64,000 nt of DNA, taken from NCBI RefSeq assembly GCF_034343125.1, contig NZ_CP139957.1:310001-374000 (forward strand), given 5' to 3'. Of this stretch, positions 16,864 through 25,020 are shown one piece after another. The notes beneath the pieces were generated by a model. That model worked only from the letters and a program-made list of their open reading frames with translations. It had not been told where the DNA came from and searched no databases. This stretch comes from Caldicellulosiruptor danielii. GTDB taxonomy: Bacteria; Bacillota; Thermoanaerobacteria; Caldicellulosiruptorales; Caldicellulosiruptoraceae. A program made the translations under genes and the position numbers. How positions within the stretch are numbered: position 1 is the stretch's first letter; every line of letters begins with the position of its first letter.

Positions 16864-18102
16864 ATGAAATTAAAAAGTTTAAGCGTTAAAAACTTCAAAA
16901 GTTTCAAAGAAATAAATATAGAACTAAAAGATTTCAACGTGGTTATTGGTGCGAATGCTTCAGGAAAGTCAAATTTTGTTCAAGTATTTAAATTTCTACG
17001 CGATATTATAAATCTTGGCTTAGAAAATGCTGTATCCATCCAAGGGGACATTGAATGTCTTACTAATCTAAAAGTGGGCCGAGGTGAAGAATTGTCAATT
17101 AGTATAGTATGTGAAATGGAAGATTATGAAAAAATCGCAAATACAAAGCAAAACATTGAAATGACTTTCCATGAAATGAAGTATGAGTTTTCTTTAAAAG
17201 AGAAAAAAGGAGCGCCAGGTTTTAAAATTGTTAACGATTGTTTGCTTCAAAAGTTTAAATTTAAAGATGAAAATGGGAAAATTATTGAGGGTGAAATCAG
17301 ACTGTCCCATAAAAAAGATAAAGTAGTGTACGGAATTTTTCCAAAAGGTATTGAGGAGAAAGTGGAAAATCTTATTCCGCTTTTATATTTAAAAATGGAT
17401 TCATTACCCCAGAACATTCTGCTAATTCAAACGCCTTTATTTTTTATATGGCGGCGATTGACGATAGATAATATATTCCGTAATATTTCGATTTACGATT
17501 TTGATCCCAAAAAGTCCAAAGAGGCTGCTCCAATTACAGGTAAGGCTGAATTAGAAGAAAACGGCAGCAATCTTGCAATAGTGTTAAAAAACATTTTAGA
17601 AAATGAAGAAAAAAGGCGAAAACTTTTTAATTTAGTAAATGACATTTTGCCTTTTGTCAATAATCTCTCTGTAGAAAAGTTACCTGATAAGTCCTTGCTT
17701 TTCAAGCTCCAAGAATCATACTTTGAAAAAAAGGATATTCCTGCATCATTGCTTTCTGATGGAACTATTAATGTAATAGCAATGATAATTGCATTATATT
17801 TTGAAAAGAAAAAGTTTGTTATCTTTGAAGAGCCAGAAAGGAATATTCATCCTTTTCTTATTTCAAAAGTTATTGAAATGATGAAAGAAATTTCACGAAG
17901 AAAGCAAATTATCGTTACTACACATAATCCTGAAGTTGTCAAATATGCGGGGATTGATAATCTTCTTTTGGTTTCTCGTGGTAGAGATGGTTTTTCAAGA
18001 ATTTATCGTCCACTTGAGAAAGACGAAATAAAAATATTTTTAGAAAATGATTTGGGAATAGAAGAACTCTTTGTTCAAAATCTTCTTGAGGTAGGAGCGT
18101 AA
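16864..18102 (+). CDS. OLD-like AAA/ABC-type ATPase, first gene of a two-gene unit
   Basis: The ATG at 16864 has GAGGTG nine bases upstream, giving 412 residues. Walker A is VIGANASGKSNFVQVF, an ABC-signature-like LLSDGTINVIAM lies near residue 295, Walker B is FVIFEEPERNIHP, and the switch His is in IIVTTHNPEVVKYAG. This is the SMC-like ATPase type of OLD, PtuA and related anti-phage systems. The second gene begins 4 bases downstream and encodes a TOPRIM-like protein, so the pair looks like a split OLD nuclease. No signal peptide or helicase domain. A defence role is inference. Confidence 0.85.
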   Translation: MKLKSLSVKNFKSFKEINIELKDFNVVIGANASGKSNFVQVFKFLRDIINLGLENAVSIQGDIECLTNLKVGRGEELSISIVCEMEDYEKIANTKQNIEMTFHEMKYEFSLKEKKGAPGFKIVNDCLLQKFKFKDENGKIIEGEIRLSHKKDKVVYGIFPKGIEEKVENLIPLLYLKMDSLPQNILLIQTPLFFIWRRLTIDNIFRNISIYDFDPKKSKEAAPITGKAELEENGSNLAIVLKNILENEEKRRKLFNLVNDILPFVNNLSVEKLPDKSLLFKLQESYFEKKDIPASLLSDGTINVIAMIIALYFEKKKFVIFEEPERNIHPFLISKVIEMMKEISRRKQIIVTTHNPEVVKYAGIDNLLLVSRGRDGFSRIYRPLEKDEIKIFLENDLGIEELFVQNLLEVGA

Positions 18103-18106
18103 GTAA

Positions 18107-18655
18107 ATGAACTGTGGCAAAGGTATATACGTTTTGGTGGAAGGTATAGATGACGAGAGGTTTTTCAGACGTATATTAGAACCCAAACTCTCTTCTAAAT
18201 ATTCTTTCATTCATATTATAAGATACTGTGGTGATGAGTTTAAAAGCCTAAAAAATTTGCAAAAGTATTCCAATCTCATAAGGGCTTTTGTAAAAAGTAA
18301 TAATGATTATATTTTTGTAGCAGACATAGATGATTCACCATGTGTTACATATAAAAAAGAGCAAATTGCAAAGTTGATAGAGAATATAAACAAAGAAAAT
18401 GTAGTTATAGTTAAAAAGGAGATAGAAAGCTGGTACTTAGCAGGTGCAGAAGATAATTTTTGTTCAAAATTTGGAATTTCAGAGTCTCAAATTAGTAATA
18501 CTGAAAAGTTGTCAAAAGAAGATTTTAATAAATTTATCCCTCGGAATTTTGACAGAACAGATTTCATGATAGAGCTTACAAAAAATTTTTCAATAGAAAA
18601 GGCTAAGAACCGAAATGCGTCTTTTAAATACTTTATGGAAAAGTACATCGAATAG
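18107..18655 (+). CDS. TOPRIM-like nuclease partner of the OLD-like ATPase
   Basis: 182 residues. The N-terminal YVLVEGIDDERFF carries the TOPRIM Glu, and YIFVADIDDSPC the DxD pair; IVKKEIESWYLAGAE resembles the EIE-W-LA block of DUF4276-type proteins. These residues bind metal in TOPRIM nucleases and topoisomerases. AGGAG lies seven bases before the ATG and the gap to the ATPase is 4 bases, so they are co-translated. It probably cuts nucleic acid once the ATPase is triggered; the target is unknown. Confidence 0.7.
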   Translation: MNCGKGIYVLVEGIDDERFFRRILEPKLSSKYSFIHIIRYCGDEFKSLKNLQKYSNLIRAFVKSNNDYIFVADIDDSPCVTYKKEQIAKLIENINKENVVIVKKEIESWYLAGAEDNFCSKFGISESQISNTEKLSKEDFNKFIPRNFDRTDFMIELTKNFSIEKAKNRNASFKYFMEKYIE

Positions 18656-18824
18656 AAATTCTAATTTTTGGAAAGTTTTTCTAACAGTGATATTTGAAAG
18701 TTCTCGTATATGTCTAAAATATATAAAAGGAAAAAAATATTTTATTAAAATAGGTCAATTATTCACATAACCACATCCACAAAAATAGAATAAAAACTTT
18801 GAAAAAGTTCATTTATTTTTGGTA

Positions 18825-18853
18825 TTGATTGGTGTATACAAAAAACATATAAT
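18825..18853 (+). promoter_or_regulatory. strong sigma-A promoter for a small RNA
   Basis: TTGATT (18825-18830) and TATAAT (18848-18853) with an exact 17-base spacer. Start expected at 18859-18861. There is no protein gene for 250 bases downstream. The gene-free stretch upstream (18656-18824) is A/T-rich and shows only a small hairpin. Confidence 0.7.
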
Positions 18854-18859
18854 TAAAAG

Positions 18860-19024
18860 TGTAAAGAGCAGCTGACAGGGAAAACAAGAGACGGCTGCGG
18901 ACAACCCCCTTGAATTTTTAAAAAATACATACAGTAGAATCCCCCCCGTTCATTTCCTCCTTTTATATAGAAAGCGGGCAGGAGCTCTACAAGCAAAAGA
19001 GCTTCTGCCCGCTTGCGATTTTAG
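18860..19024 (+). ncRNA. predicted small RNA of about 160 nt, family not recognised
   Basis: Bounded by the promoter at 18825-18853 and a long GC-rich hairpin at 18972-19014. It contains a 5' stem (18868-18872 with 18894-18898), two C-tracts (five at 18905-18909, seven at 18941-18947), and an anti-Shine-Dalgarno run TTTCCTCCTTTT (18953-18964) in a likely single-stranded stretch. C-rich and CCUCC loops are how several Firmicute sRNAs block ribosome binding sites. It does not match the 6S, SRP, tmRNA, RNase P or riboswitch patterns I know. There is no convincing small ORF. It lies just after the ATPase/TOPRIM pair. Confidence 0.55.
18972..19024 (+). terminator. hairpin ending the predicted small RNA
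   Basis: A perfect 10-bp stem, AAGCGGGCAG with CTGCCCGCTT (18972-18981, 19005-19014), continues as an inner AGCTCT/AGAGCT stem. It is followed by GCGATTTTA, a short T-run. The stem is far more stable than its surroundings. Confidence 0.6.
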
Positions 19025-19111
19025 GGGTAAATTTTAATGAAAAATAGCTCAAAGATAGTGTAAAATAAAAAAAGCATCTTTGCAATAAAAAAGGAGCAGG
19101 GCAAAAAACAT

Positions 19112-20575
19112 ATGCCAAAGTTTAGACTTGTTGTGTCAAAGGGTGAGGTGTATAGAAAAACCCAAAGAGAAAAAAGAATAAGATTTAAGCGCAAGTATAT
19201 TTTATACGCGTTTGTCATTTGGATTGTTACCAGTGTCTCGGTGTTTTTGGTAAAAGAGTATATTTCAAACTACTTTTTTTCAGCTCAGCTTCCACAGCTT
19301 CAGGTTGAAGATTACAAAAGGATACTCATCTTTGCACCACACTGCGACGATGAAACACTATCTTCTGCAGGTGTGATACAAAGAGCACTTTTAGCTGGAA
19401 GTAAAGTAAAGGTTATTATTATGACAAACGGTGACGGGTTTACCCGTGCTGCGGGTCAGAACTTTGGCAAGATTAGACTGAGTGCTGATGATTACATAAG
19501 GTTTGGTTATCTTCGCCAAAACGAAACAATCCATGCGCTTGAGGATTTGGGCTTGAAGAGAGAAGATATAATTTTCTTAGGATATCCTGATAGGGGTTTG
19601 AGGTTTTTGTGGGAAAAGTATTTTGATTCAAAGGTAAGCTATTTTAGTCCTTTGACACGTACATTCAAAAGTCCATATTCAAACTCCTATCAGAGAGGAG
19701 TAGAGTACAAAGGAATAAACGTTGTGAAAAATATTCAGAGCATAATAAAATCGTTTGAGCCTGATTTAATAATCTATCCATACTCACGCGACCAGCATCC
19801 TGACCACTGGGCAACATCAGCGTTTGTCAAGTTTTCAATCCTGACGTTAAACTATAAGTGCGAAGAATGGCAGTATCTTGTGCACAGGGGGGACTGGCCG
19901 ACACCTTTTGGTAAGCACCCTCAGATGTATCTTGTCCCGCCTTTCAAACTTGCGTTTACAGATACAAAGTGGTATCAGGTACCAATGGATGACTATATGA
20001 TAGAAAGAAAATCAAATTCAATCTCAGACTACCACTCTCAGATGAAGGTCATGAGAGGATTTTTGGAGGCATTTGTTCGTCAAAACGAACTGTTTGCAAA
20101 GGTAGATAGCAAAGATGCAAAAAAATATGAGAGTGATAACTTATTTTCAGACAAGTATTTAGTTAGCAAAGAGCCGACACACGATATCTGGTCGCTCATT
20201 TTTGAAAAAGGTGCTGATATTGAATCGATATTTGCAGCGCACGACAGCAAGAACATCTATGTAGGTGTTAAAATGGTTGGTTCTGCAAAAAAACTTATTT
20301 CGTATTACCTTCACATAAGAGCATTTGAGGACTATAAGTATCTTGGCAGAATGTATGTTTTGGTATCTGGCAGCAAAATGAATATAATAAAGACCATGAC
20401 AAGCCCTGCTTTTTCAGCTCAAAATGCCAAGATGCGCAGAAAAAAGAATCAAATTGAGATAATATTTCCCAAAAAAGATTTACAAAACCCAAACATGCTT
20501 TATTTGAGTGTACGCACAGAATTTCTGGGTCGCCAGCTTGACAGAAGTGCATGGAAAGTAGTTAAGTTGAAATAG
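19112..20575 (+). CDS. PIG-L/LmbE-type deacetylase with membrane anchor and C-terminal domain
   Basis: A 487-residue protein. A basic N-terminus (RKTQREKRIRFKRK) precedes one membrane helix (about residues 29-50), so the rest is likely extracellular. The deacetylase domain has ILIFAPHCDDETLSSAG (the usual HPDDE reads HCDDE) and SRDQHPDHWAT as zinc-binding blocks. Family members remove acetyl groups from N-acetylglucosamine-type sugars. A C-terminal region from about residue 350 (DIWSLIFEKGADIESIFAAHDSKNIYVGVKM) looks beta-rich, perhaps carbohydrate-binding. The only RBS (GGAG) is 15 bases from the ATG. Its stop is 6 bases from the convergent nuclease gene. Confidence 0.85.
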   Translation: MPKFRLVVSKGEVYRKTQREKRIRFKRKYILYAFVIWIVTSVSVFLVKEYISNYFFSAQLPQLQVEDYKRILIFAPHCDDETLSSAGVIQRALLAGSKVKVIIMTNGDGFTRAAGQNFGKIRLSADDYIRFGYLRQNETIHALEDLGLKREDIIFLGYPDRGLRFLWEKYFDSKVSYFSPLTRTFKSPYSNSYQRGVEYKGINVVKNIQSIIKSFEPDLIIYPYSRDQHPDHWATSAFVKFSILTLNYKCEEWQYLVHRGDWPTPFGKHPQMYLVPPFKLAFTDTKWYQVPMDDYMIERKSNSISDYHSQMKVMRGFLEAFVRQNELFAKVDSKDAKKYESDNLFSDKYLVSKEPTHDIWSLIFEKGADIESIFAAHDSKNIYVGVKMVGSAKKLISYYLHIRAFEDYKYLGRMYVLVSGSKMNIIKTMTSPAFSAQNAKMRRKKNQIEIIFPKKDLQNPNMLYLSVRTEFLGRQLDRSAWKVVKLK

Positions 20576-20581
20576 GTCCTT

Positions 20582-20998
20582 TTATTGAGGGATAAGCTCT
20601 TCGTACTTATAGGTAAACTCTATGAGCTTTGGAACCATAAAAATTGGGCAGTTTACCCTCAGAGCAAGCGCAATTGCGTCGCTTGGTCTTGAATCTATGA
20701 CAGAAATTACATTGTTGTAGTCTCTTAAGTGAAGTTGCGCAAAGTATGTTCCATCTTTGATGTCTGTGATAACAGCTTTCTGGATAGAGATTGAAAACTT
20801 TTGCATAATTTCAACCATGAGGTCGTGCGTCAGAGGGCGTGGAAACTTTTGTTTTTCAAGCGCAAGTGCAATTGACTGAGCTTCCAAAGGACCTATGAAG
20901 ATAGGAAGTACCATTTTGTTGTTCTTGTCGCAAAGAAGAACTGCAAATCCTCCCCCTTCTTCAAAAAATGCTACGTTTTTAACATACATCTCTATCAT
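20582..20998 (-). CDS. bifunctional nuclease family protein (DUF151/BFN)
   Basis: The ATG at 20998 has GAGGTG seven bases upstream; the frame extends upstream without a better site. 138 residues: VLPIFIGPLEAQSIALALE, RPLTHDLMVEIM and SVIDSRPSDAIALALRVNCPIFM are the BFN signature. Homologues have DNase/RNase activity in plants and in Thermotoga; the role in bacteria is poorly known. Convergent with the PIG-L gene. Confidence 0.9.
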   Translation of the reverse strand: MIEMYVKNVAFFEEGGGFAVLLCDKNNKMVLPIFIGPLEAQSIALALEKQKFPRPLTHDLMVEIMQKFSISIQKAVITDIKDGTYFAQLHLRDYNNVISVIDSRPSDAIALALRVNCPIFMVPKLIEFTYKYEELIPQ

Positions 20999-21069
20999 CT
21001 CAAAACACCTCTTTTTTAACAAACTAAATAGGAAGCAAAAAGCCCCTCTTAAATATTATACCTCTTTTT

Positions 21070-23157
21070 TTACTTTTTGAGCACTCTCAAAGAATTTAAA
21101 ACTGCTAAAACCATTGCACCGGTATCAGCCACAACTGCTTCCCATAAGTTTGCAACTCCAAAGACTCCCAGGAGCATCACCGCAAATTTTATCCCGAGCG
21201 AAAGAACAATATTTTGAATGACTATCTTTCTTGTAAACCTTGAATCTTTTATTAAGTCTACAATTTTAGATAGCTTTTCATCAAGAAGAACAATATCTGC
21301 TGCCAATGTTGCAAGATAGCTTGCATTGCCTGCAAATGAAATTCCAACATCACACACAGAGAGTGCTGGTGAATCATTTGTTCCATCTCCCACAAATACA
21401 ATGTATCCTAAACCTTTATTTTCAAGTTTTATTTTTTCAGCCACTCTTACTTTCTCTTCTGGAAGAAGCTCTGAGTAAATGCCATCTATCGGAAGGTCTT
21501 TAGCAATTTTTTCTGCTGCTTCTTTTTTGTCACCAGTCAAAAGATATATCTTTGCACCAAAGTTTTTAAGGTTATTTAATACATTTTTTACATCATATTT
21601 CAAAGAATCTTTCAAGGCAACATACCCGCAGAATTTTCTATCACATGACACAAAGATGTACGAAAGTTCAGGTGATGTCTCAAAACTGGGGTCTATTTCA
21701 ACTCCACTTTCCTGCAAAAACTCTTTTGTTCCTATCAAAACCTTTTTGCCATCAACAATTCCTTCTATTCCTCTTCCGGAACGTTCTTTGAAATCTTGTA
21801 CTGAGGAAACAGAAATACTATTTTCCCCAATCCCGTTTAATATGGATTTTGCAATTGGATGATTCGAAAGACTTTCAAGACTTATTAGAATTTTCAAAAA
21901 TTCTTGGCGTTCAATCTTCACAGGTACAATCTTTTCAACCGAAAGAATCCCATTTGTAATTGTTCCTGTTTTATCTAAAAGGAAACTATTTATCTTTGAT
22001 GCAAGAATGTCTATAAATTGGGAACCTTTCACCAGTATTCCTTTAGAAGAAAGCTTTGAAATTGACGCAAAATACGAAAGCGGCACAGATATAACAAGAC
22101 TGCAAGGACAGGAGATAATTAAAAAAATAGCTGCCCTGTAAATCCACAATTTAAAAGGCTGGTCAAATAACAGTGGTGGCAAAATGGCAAATGCTGTTGC
22201 AAGTGTAACTACAGCCGGTGTGTATACCTTTGCAAACCTTGTTATAAACCTTTCCATTTTGGATTTGTTGGCAGATGCATTTTCCACAATTTCTATTATT
22301 CTGTGCAAAGAAGAGTCTTTGTAAAAGCTTTGAGCCTTGACTTCCAGAAAACCGTCAATTACCACACTGCCGGCTAAAACCTTGTCATTTGGACCTGCAG
22401 TATAAAACTTTGACTCTCCTGTGATAGCAGATGTATCTAAAAATGATTTTCCAGATACTACAGTTCCATCAACCGGCACTCTTTCGCCCGGTTTTACCAC
22501 GACTGTATCACCAGGTACAATATCTTTTGGATTTACTTTCTTGATTTCTTTCCCAATTTTCAAGTTTGCATATTCTATTTCAAGGTGATGAAGAGCTTGT
22601 ATGATTTTTCTCGACTTGTTTAGTGCAAAATCCTCAAGAATTTGGCCAGTTTTGTAAAGGAGCATAACAGAAGCAGCTTCCGGATATTCTTTCAAAAAAA
22701 TAGCTGACAGTGTTGCAACTGTCATCAAAAAATTTTCATCAAATACTTGAAGTTTTCTTAGGTTTTTGAGGAAGCTTAAAATAACATCTTTTCCTGAAAT
22801 AAGGTATGAAAAGAAGAAAAAGATTAAGGCAAAACCTTCTTTTCTTGTAAGAAGTCCTATTCCAAAAAACGCAGCAGAGATTACTACAAGTAATATTTCA
22901 CCAATACTTAGCATTGGTTTTTCTTTTGGTGCCACAAGTACTCTCACCTCAGGTTCAATTTCATCTACAATCTTCTTTACTGTTTCAATATATGCACTGC
23001 AATACTTTTGGTCAACCTTTGCTGAGAGTTTCTTTGTTACAAAATTCAAAAAGACGCTTTCTGCAAAAGGCAGCTTTGCCACTTTTTCTTCAATCTTTTG
23101 AGCGCAATTTGCACATGAAAGATTTTCTAAAATTAATTCTACATTTACTTTTGCCAA
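21070..23157 (-). CDS. heavy-metal-translocating P1B-type ATPase (Zn/Cd/Pb type)
   Basis: 695 residues, starting at TTG 23157 behind GATGAGG. Order: one HMA domain with LSCANCAQKIEE, membrane pairs, TGES-type AITGESKFY, transmembrane CPC motif SCPCSLVISVP, phosphorylation site LDKTGTITNG, HP-type SNHPIAKS, and hinge GDGTNDSPALSV. The CPC together with an ArsR/SmtB regulator encoded 19 bases upstream suggests efflux of Zn2+, Cd2+ or Pb2+ rather than Cu+. Full length. Confidence 0.94.
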   Translation of the reverse strand: MAKVNVELILENLSCANCAQKIEEKVAKLPFAESVFLNFVTKKLSAKVDQKYCSAYIETVKKIVDEIEPEVRVLVAPKEKPMLSIGEILLVVISAAFFGIGLLTRKEGFALIFFFFSYLISGKDVILSFLKNLRKLQVFDENFLMTVATLSAIFLKEYPEAASVMLLYKTGQILEDFALNKSRKIIQALHHLEIEYANLKIGKEIKKVNPKDIVPGDTVVVKPGERVPVDGTVVSGKSFLDTSAITGESKFYTAGPNDKVLAGSVVIDGFLEVKAQSFYKDSSLHRIIEIVENASANKSKMERFITRFAKVYTPAVVTLATAFAILPPLLFDQPFKLWIYRAAIFLIISCPCSLVISVPLSYFASISKLSSKGILVKGSQFIDILASKINSFLLDKTGTITNGILSVEKIVPVKIERQEFLKILISLESLSNHPIAKSILNGIGENSISVSSVQDFKERSGRGIEGIVDGKKVLIGTKEFLQESGVEIDPSFETSPELSYIFVSCDRKFCGYVALKDSLKYDVKNVLNNLKNFGAKIYLLTGDKKEAAEKIAKDLPIDGIYSELLPEEKVRVAEKIKLENKGLGYIVFVGDGTNDSPALSVCDVGISFAGNASYLATLAADIVLLDEKLSKIVDLIKDSRFTRKIVIQNIVLSLGIKFAVMLLGVFGVANLWEAVVADTGAMVLAVLNSLRVLKK

Positions 23158-23176
23158 ATTTGCCTCATCCTCTCAT

Positions 23177-23554
23177 CTACTGGTTTTCGCTAAGATGCGC
23201 AATACCAAGTTCAATTATACTTTTTACATGGTCATCCGAAAGAGAATAATACACTACTTTACCAGCCTTTCTGCTCTTCACAAGTCTAAAAGCTTTAAGC
23301 AGCCTTAATTGGTGAGATATTGCCGACTGAGTTGTGCCCAAGACTGCTGCCAAGTCGCATACACACATCTCAGAGATAAGTAAACTGCTCAATATCTTTA
23401 TGCGCGTTGAGTCAGAAAAAACCTTAAAAAACTCAGAAAGGTCAAACATGGTTTCTTCATTTGGCAGACTTTCTTTTACCTTCTGAACAATGTCATTGTG
23501 GATTACATTGCAGCTACACAAATCAATTTTTTTTGATACTTCTTGGTTTTTCAA
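23177..23554 (-). CDS. ArsR/SmtB-family metal-sensing repressor (CadC/SmtB-like)
   Basis: 125 residues from TTG 23554, with GGGGTG upstream. The winged helix has the recognition helix TTQSAISHQLRLLKAFRLV. Two metal-site types are visible: a Cys set (LCSCN near the N-terminus and MCVCDLA in helix 3, the CadC site) and an alpha-5 site DDHVKSIIELGIAHLSE (D, H, H, E, the SmtB/CzrA zinc site). It represses its own operon with the metal ATPase and lets go on metal binding. Operator and promoter are visible at 23580-23637. Confidence 0.93.
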   Translation of the reverse strand: MKNQEVSKKIDLCSCNVIHNDIVQKVKESLPNEETMFDLSEFFKVFSDSTRIKILSSLLISEMCVCDLAAVLGTTQSAISHQLRLLKAFRLVKSRKAGKVVYYSLSDDHVKSIIELGIAHLSENQ

Positions 23555-23579
23555 ATTCTTTTCACCCCAATTTCAAGAT

Positions 23580-23601
23580 TGAACATTTGAATAATTGTTC
23601 A
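23580..23601 (-). promoter_or_regulatory. ArsR/SmtB-type operator
   Basis: TGAACA/TGTTCA arms (23596-23601 and 23580-23585) around an A/T core containing ATTCAA form an imperfect palindrome. It covers the expected transcription start between the -10 box and the RBS, where such repressors block RNA polymerase. Confidence 0.65.
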
Positions 23602-23608
23602 TATATTT

Positions 23609-23637
23609 ATTATAAAAGAAGACTTACAAAAGGTCAA
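23609..23637 (-). promoter_or_regulatory. promoter of the arsR-type/metal ATPase operon
   Basis: On the minus strand TTGACC (23637-23632) and TATAAT (23614-23609) with a 17-base spacer, immediately before the operator. Confidence 0.75.
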
Positions 23638-23747
23638 GAGAGTCTTTTTATTTAAGCTTTTAAAATGTTATGTTGACGCTTTGGACTTTTGAGTGATAAA
23701 CTCAAAAAAGAATAAAAAGCAATTTTTATCAAGGGGGAAAGCTTAAT

Positions 23748-25001
23748 TTGAACTTAATTCTTCTCACCATAGGTTATCCACATCCCAAAAGAGATGTGTT
23801 TGTGGGAAATGAATTAGATATTCTCTCAAAGTATTTTGACAAAATATATATTGTGCCAATTTGGCCGGGGAAGGTGCTGCCTAAAAAGTTAAAGAACCTG
23901 AAAGAGTATACCCAAAATCCAAAGGTTGAGGTAGCTGATATAAGGTTTGGATTACGAGAGGTTCTACTTTTAAATCCAAAGCTTGTTGGACTTATGACAA
24001 AAGAAGCACTCAAGGCTGTATTTTCTCCAAAGTCTTTTTCATACAGGCTATTGAATCTATGGATGATTTTTAGATGGACTTTCCTTACAAACATCACAAT
24101 TGCAAACTTACAAAAACTTGTAAAAAAATACAATATTCCTGTTCAGGATACAATACTCTATTCGTACTGGTTTCATTTTTTGGCGCTGTCAACCGCACTT
24201 TGCAATCAGCCTTTTGCCCTGAAGGTTTCAAGAGCGCACAGGGGCGATTTGTATGAAGAGAGCTATCCTCAGCCATGCAAAAAGTTTATTCTTGGAAACA
24301 TTGATAAAGTTTTTACTTGCTCAAAGATGGGCGCTGAGTATATAAACAAGAGGTATCAAACAGACAAAGCAGAAGTGTCATACTTGGGGACTTATAATCA
24401 CCACAATGTAATCATTGATAAGAAAAGAGAAGAGGTTTTCAAAATTGTCAGCTGCGCAAGGCTTGCTCCTGTGAAGAGAATTGACAGGATTGTTGATAGC
24501 CTTGAGAAGATTGACAGCGTTAAAATTTCGTGGACCCACATTGGTGATGGGGAGCTTTTTGAAAAAATAAAGTCATATGCCCAGGAAAAACTGGGTAAAA
24601 AAAGCAATATTCAATTCAAATTTTTAGGTTTTATGAAAAATGAGGATATTTTGAACCTGTATGCAGAAGAAAACTTTAATCTGTTTATAAACACAAGCCA
24701 GTCAGAGGGTCTTCCGGTTTCTATCATGGAAGCAATGTCGTATGGAATACCTGCTGTTGCAACAGATGTTGGTGGCACTAAGGAGATTGTGAAAAATGGC
24801 TCAAACGGTTTTTTGCTTGACAAAACCTTTTCAGACTTTGAGCTTGCAAGCATTATAGAAAAGTTTGCTACTATGCGCGAAGAAGATTATAAGAAGTTTT
24901 GTCTTGCCGCAAGAAAGACGTGGGAAGAGAATTTCAATGCACAAAAATGCTATGAAGATTTTGCAAAAAGGCTTTTGGCTTTGGCAGCATCAAAAAAATG
25001 A
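23748..25001 (+). CDS. glycosyltransferase family 4 (GT-B fold)
   Basis: 417 residues from TTG 23748 behind AAGGGGG. N-terminal Rossmann half starts LILLTIGYPHPKRDVFVGNE. The C-terminal half has SCARLAPVKRIDRIVDSLEKI, WTHIGDGELFEKI, and the donor site NTSQSEGLPVSIMEAMSYGIPAVATDVGGTKEIV with its E-x7-E pair. It probably adds a sugar to a lipid or polysaccharide precursor; donor and acceptor unknown. A HAD phosphatase gene follows after 19 bases. Confidence 0.9.
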   Translation: MNLILLTIGYPHPKRDVFVGNELDILSKYFDKIYIVPIWPGKVLPKKLKNLKEYTQNPKVEVADIRFGLREVLLLNPKLVGLMTKEALKAVFSPKSFSYRLLNLWMIFRWTFLTNITIANLQKLVKKYNIPVQDTILYSYWFHFLALSTALCNQPFALKVSRAHRGDLYEESYPQPCKKFILGNIDKVFTCSKMGAEYINKRYQTDKAEVSYLGTYNHHNVIIDKKREEVFKIVSCARLAPVKRIDRIVDSLEKIDSVKISWTHIGDGELFEKIKSYAQEKLGKKSNIQFKFLGFMKNEDILNLYAEENFNLFINTSQSEGLPVSIMEAMSYGIPAVATDVGGTKEIVKNGSNGFLLDKTFSDFELASIIEKFATMREEDYKKFCLAARKTWEENFNAQKCYEDFAKRLLALAASKK

Positions 25002-25020
25002 AAAAAGGGGAAGCTAACAA

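Noticed and set aside
18860-19024. Known structural RNA (6S, SRP, tmRNA, RNase P, c-di-GMP or c-di-AMP riboswitch)
   Set aside because: None of their conserved cores is present; only the promoter, C-tracts and terminal hairpin are seen, so it is listed as an unknown small RNA.
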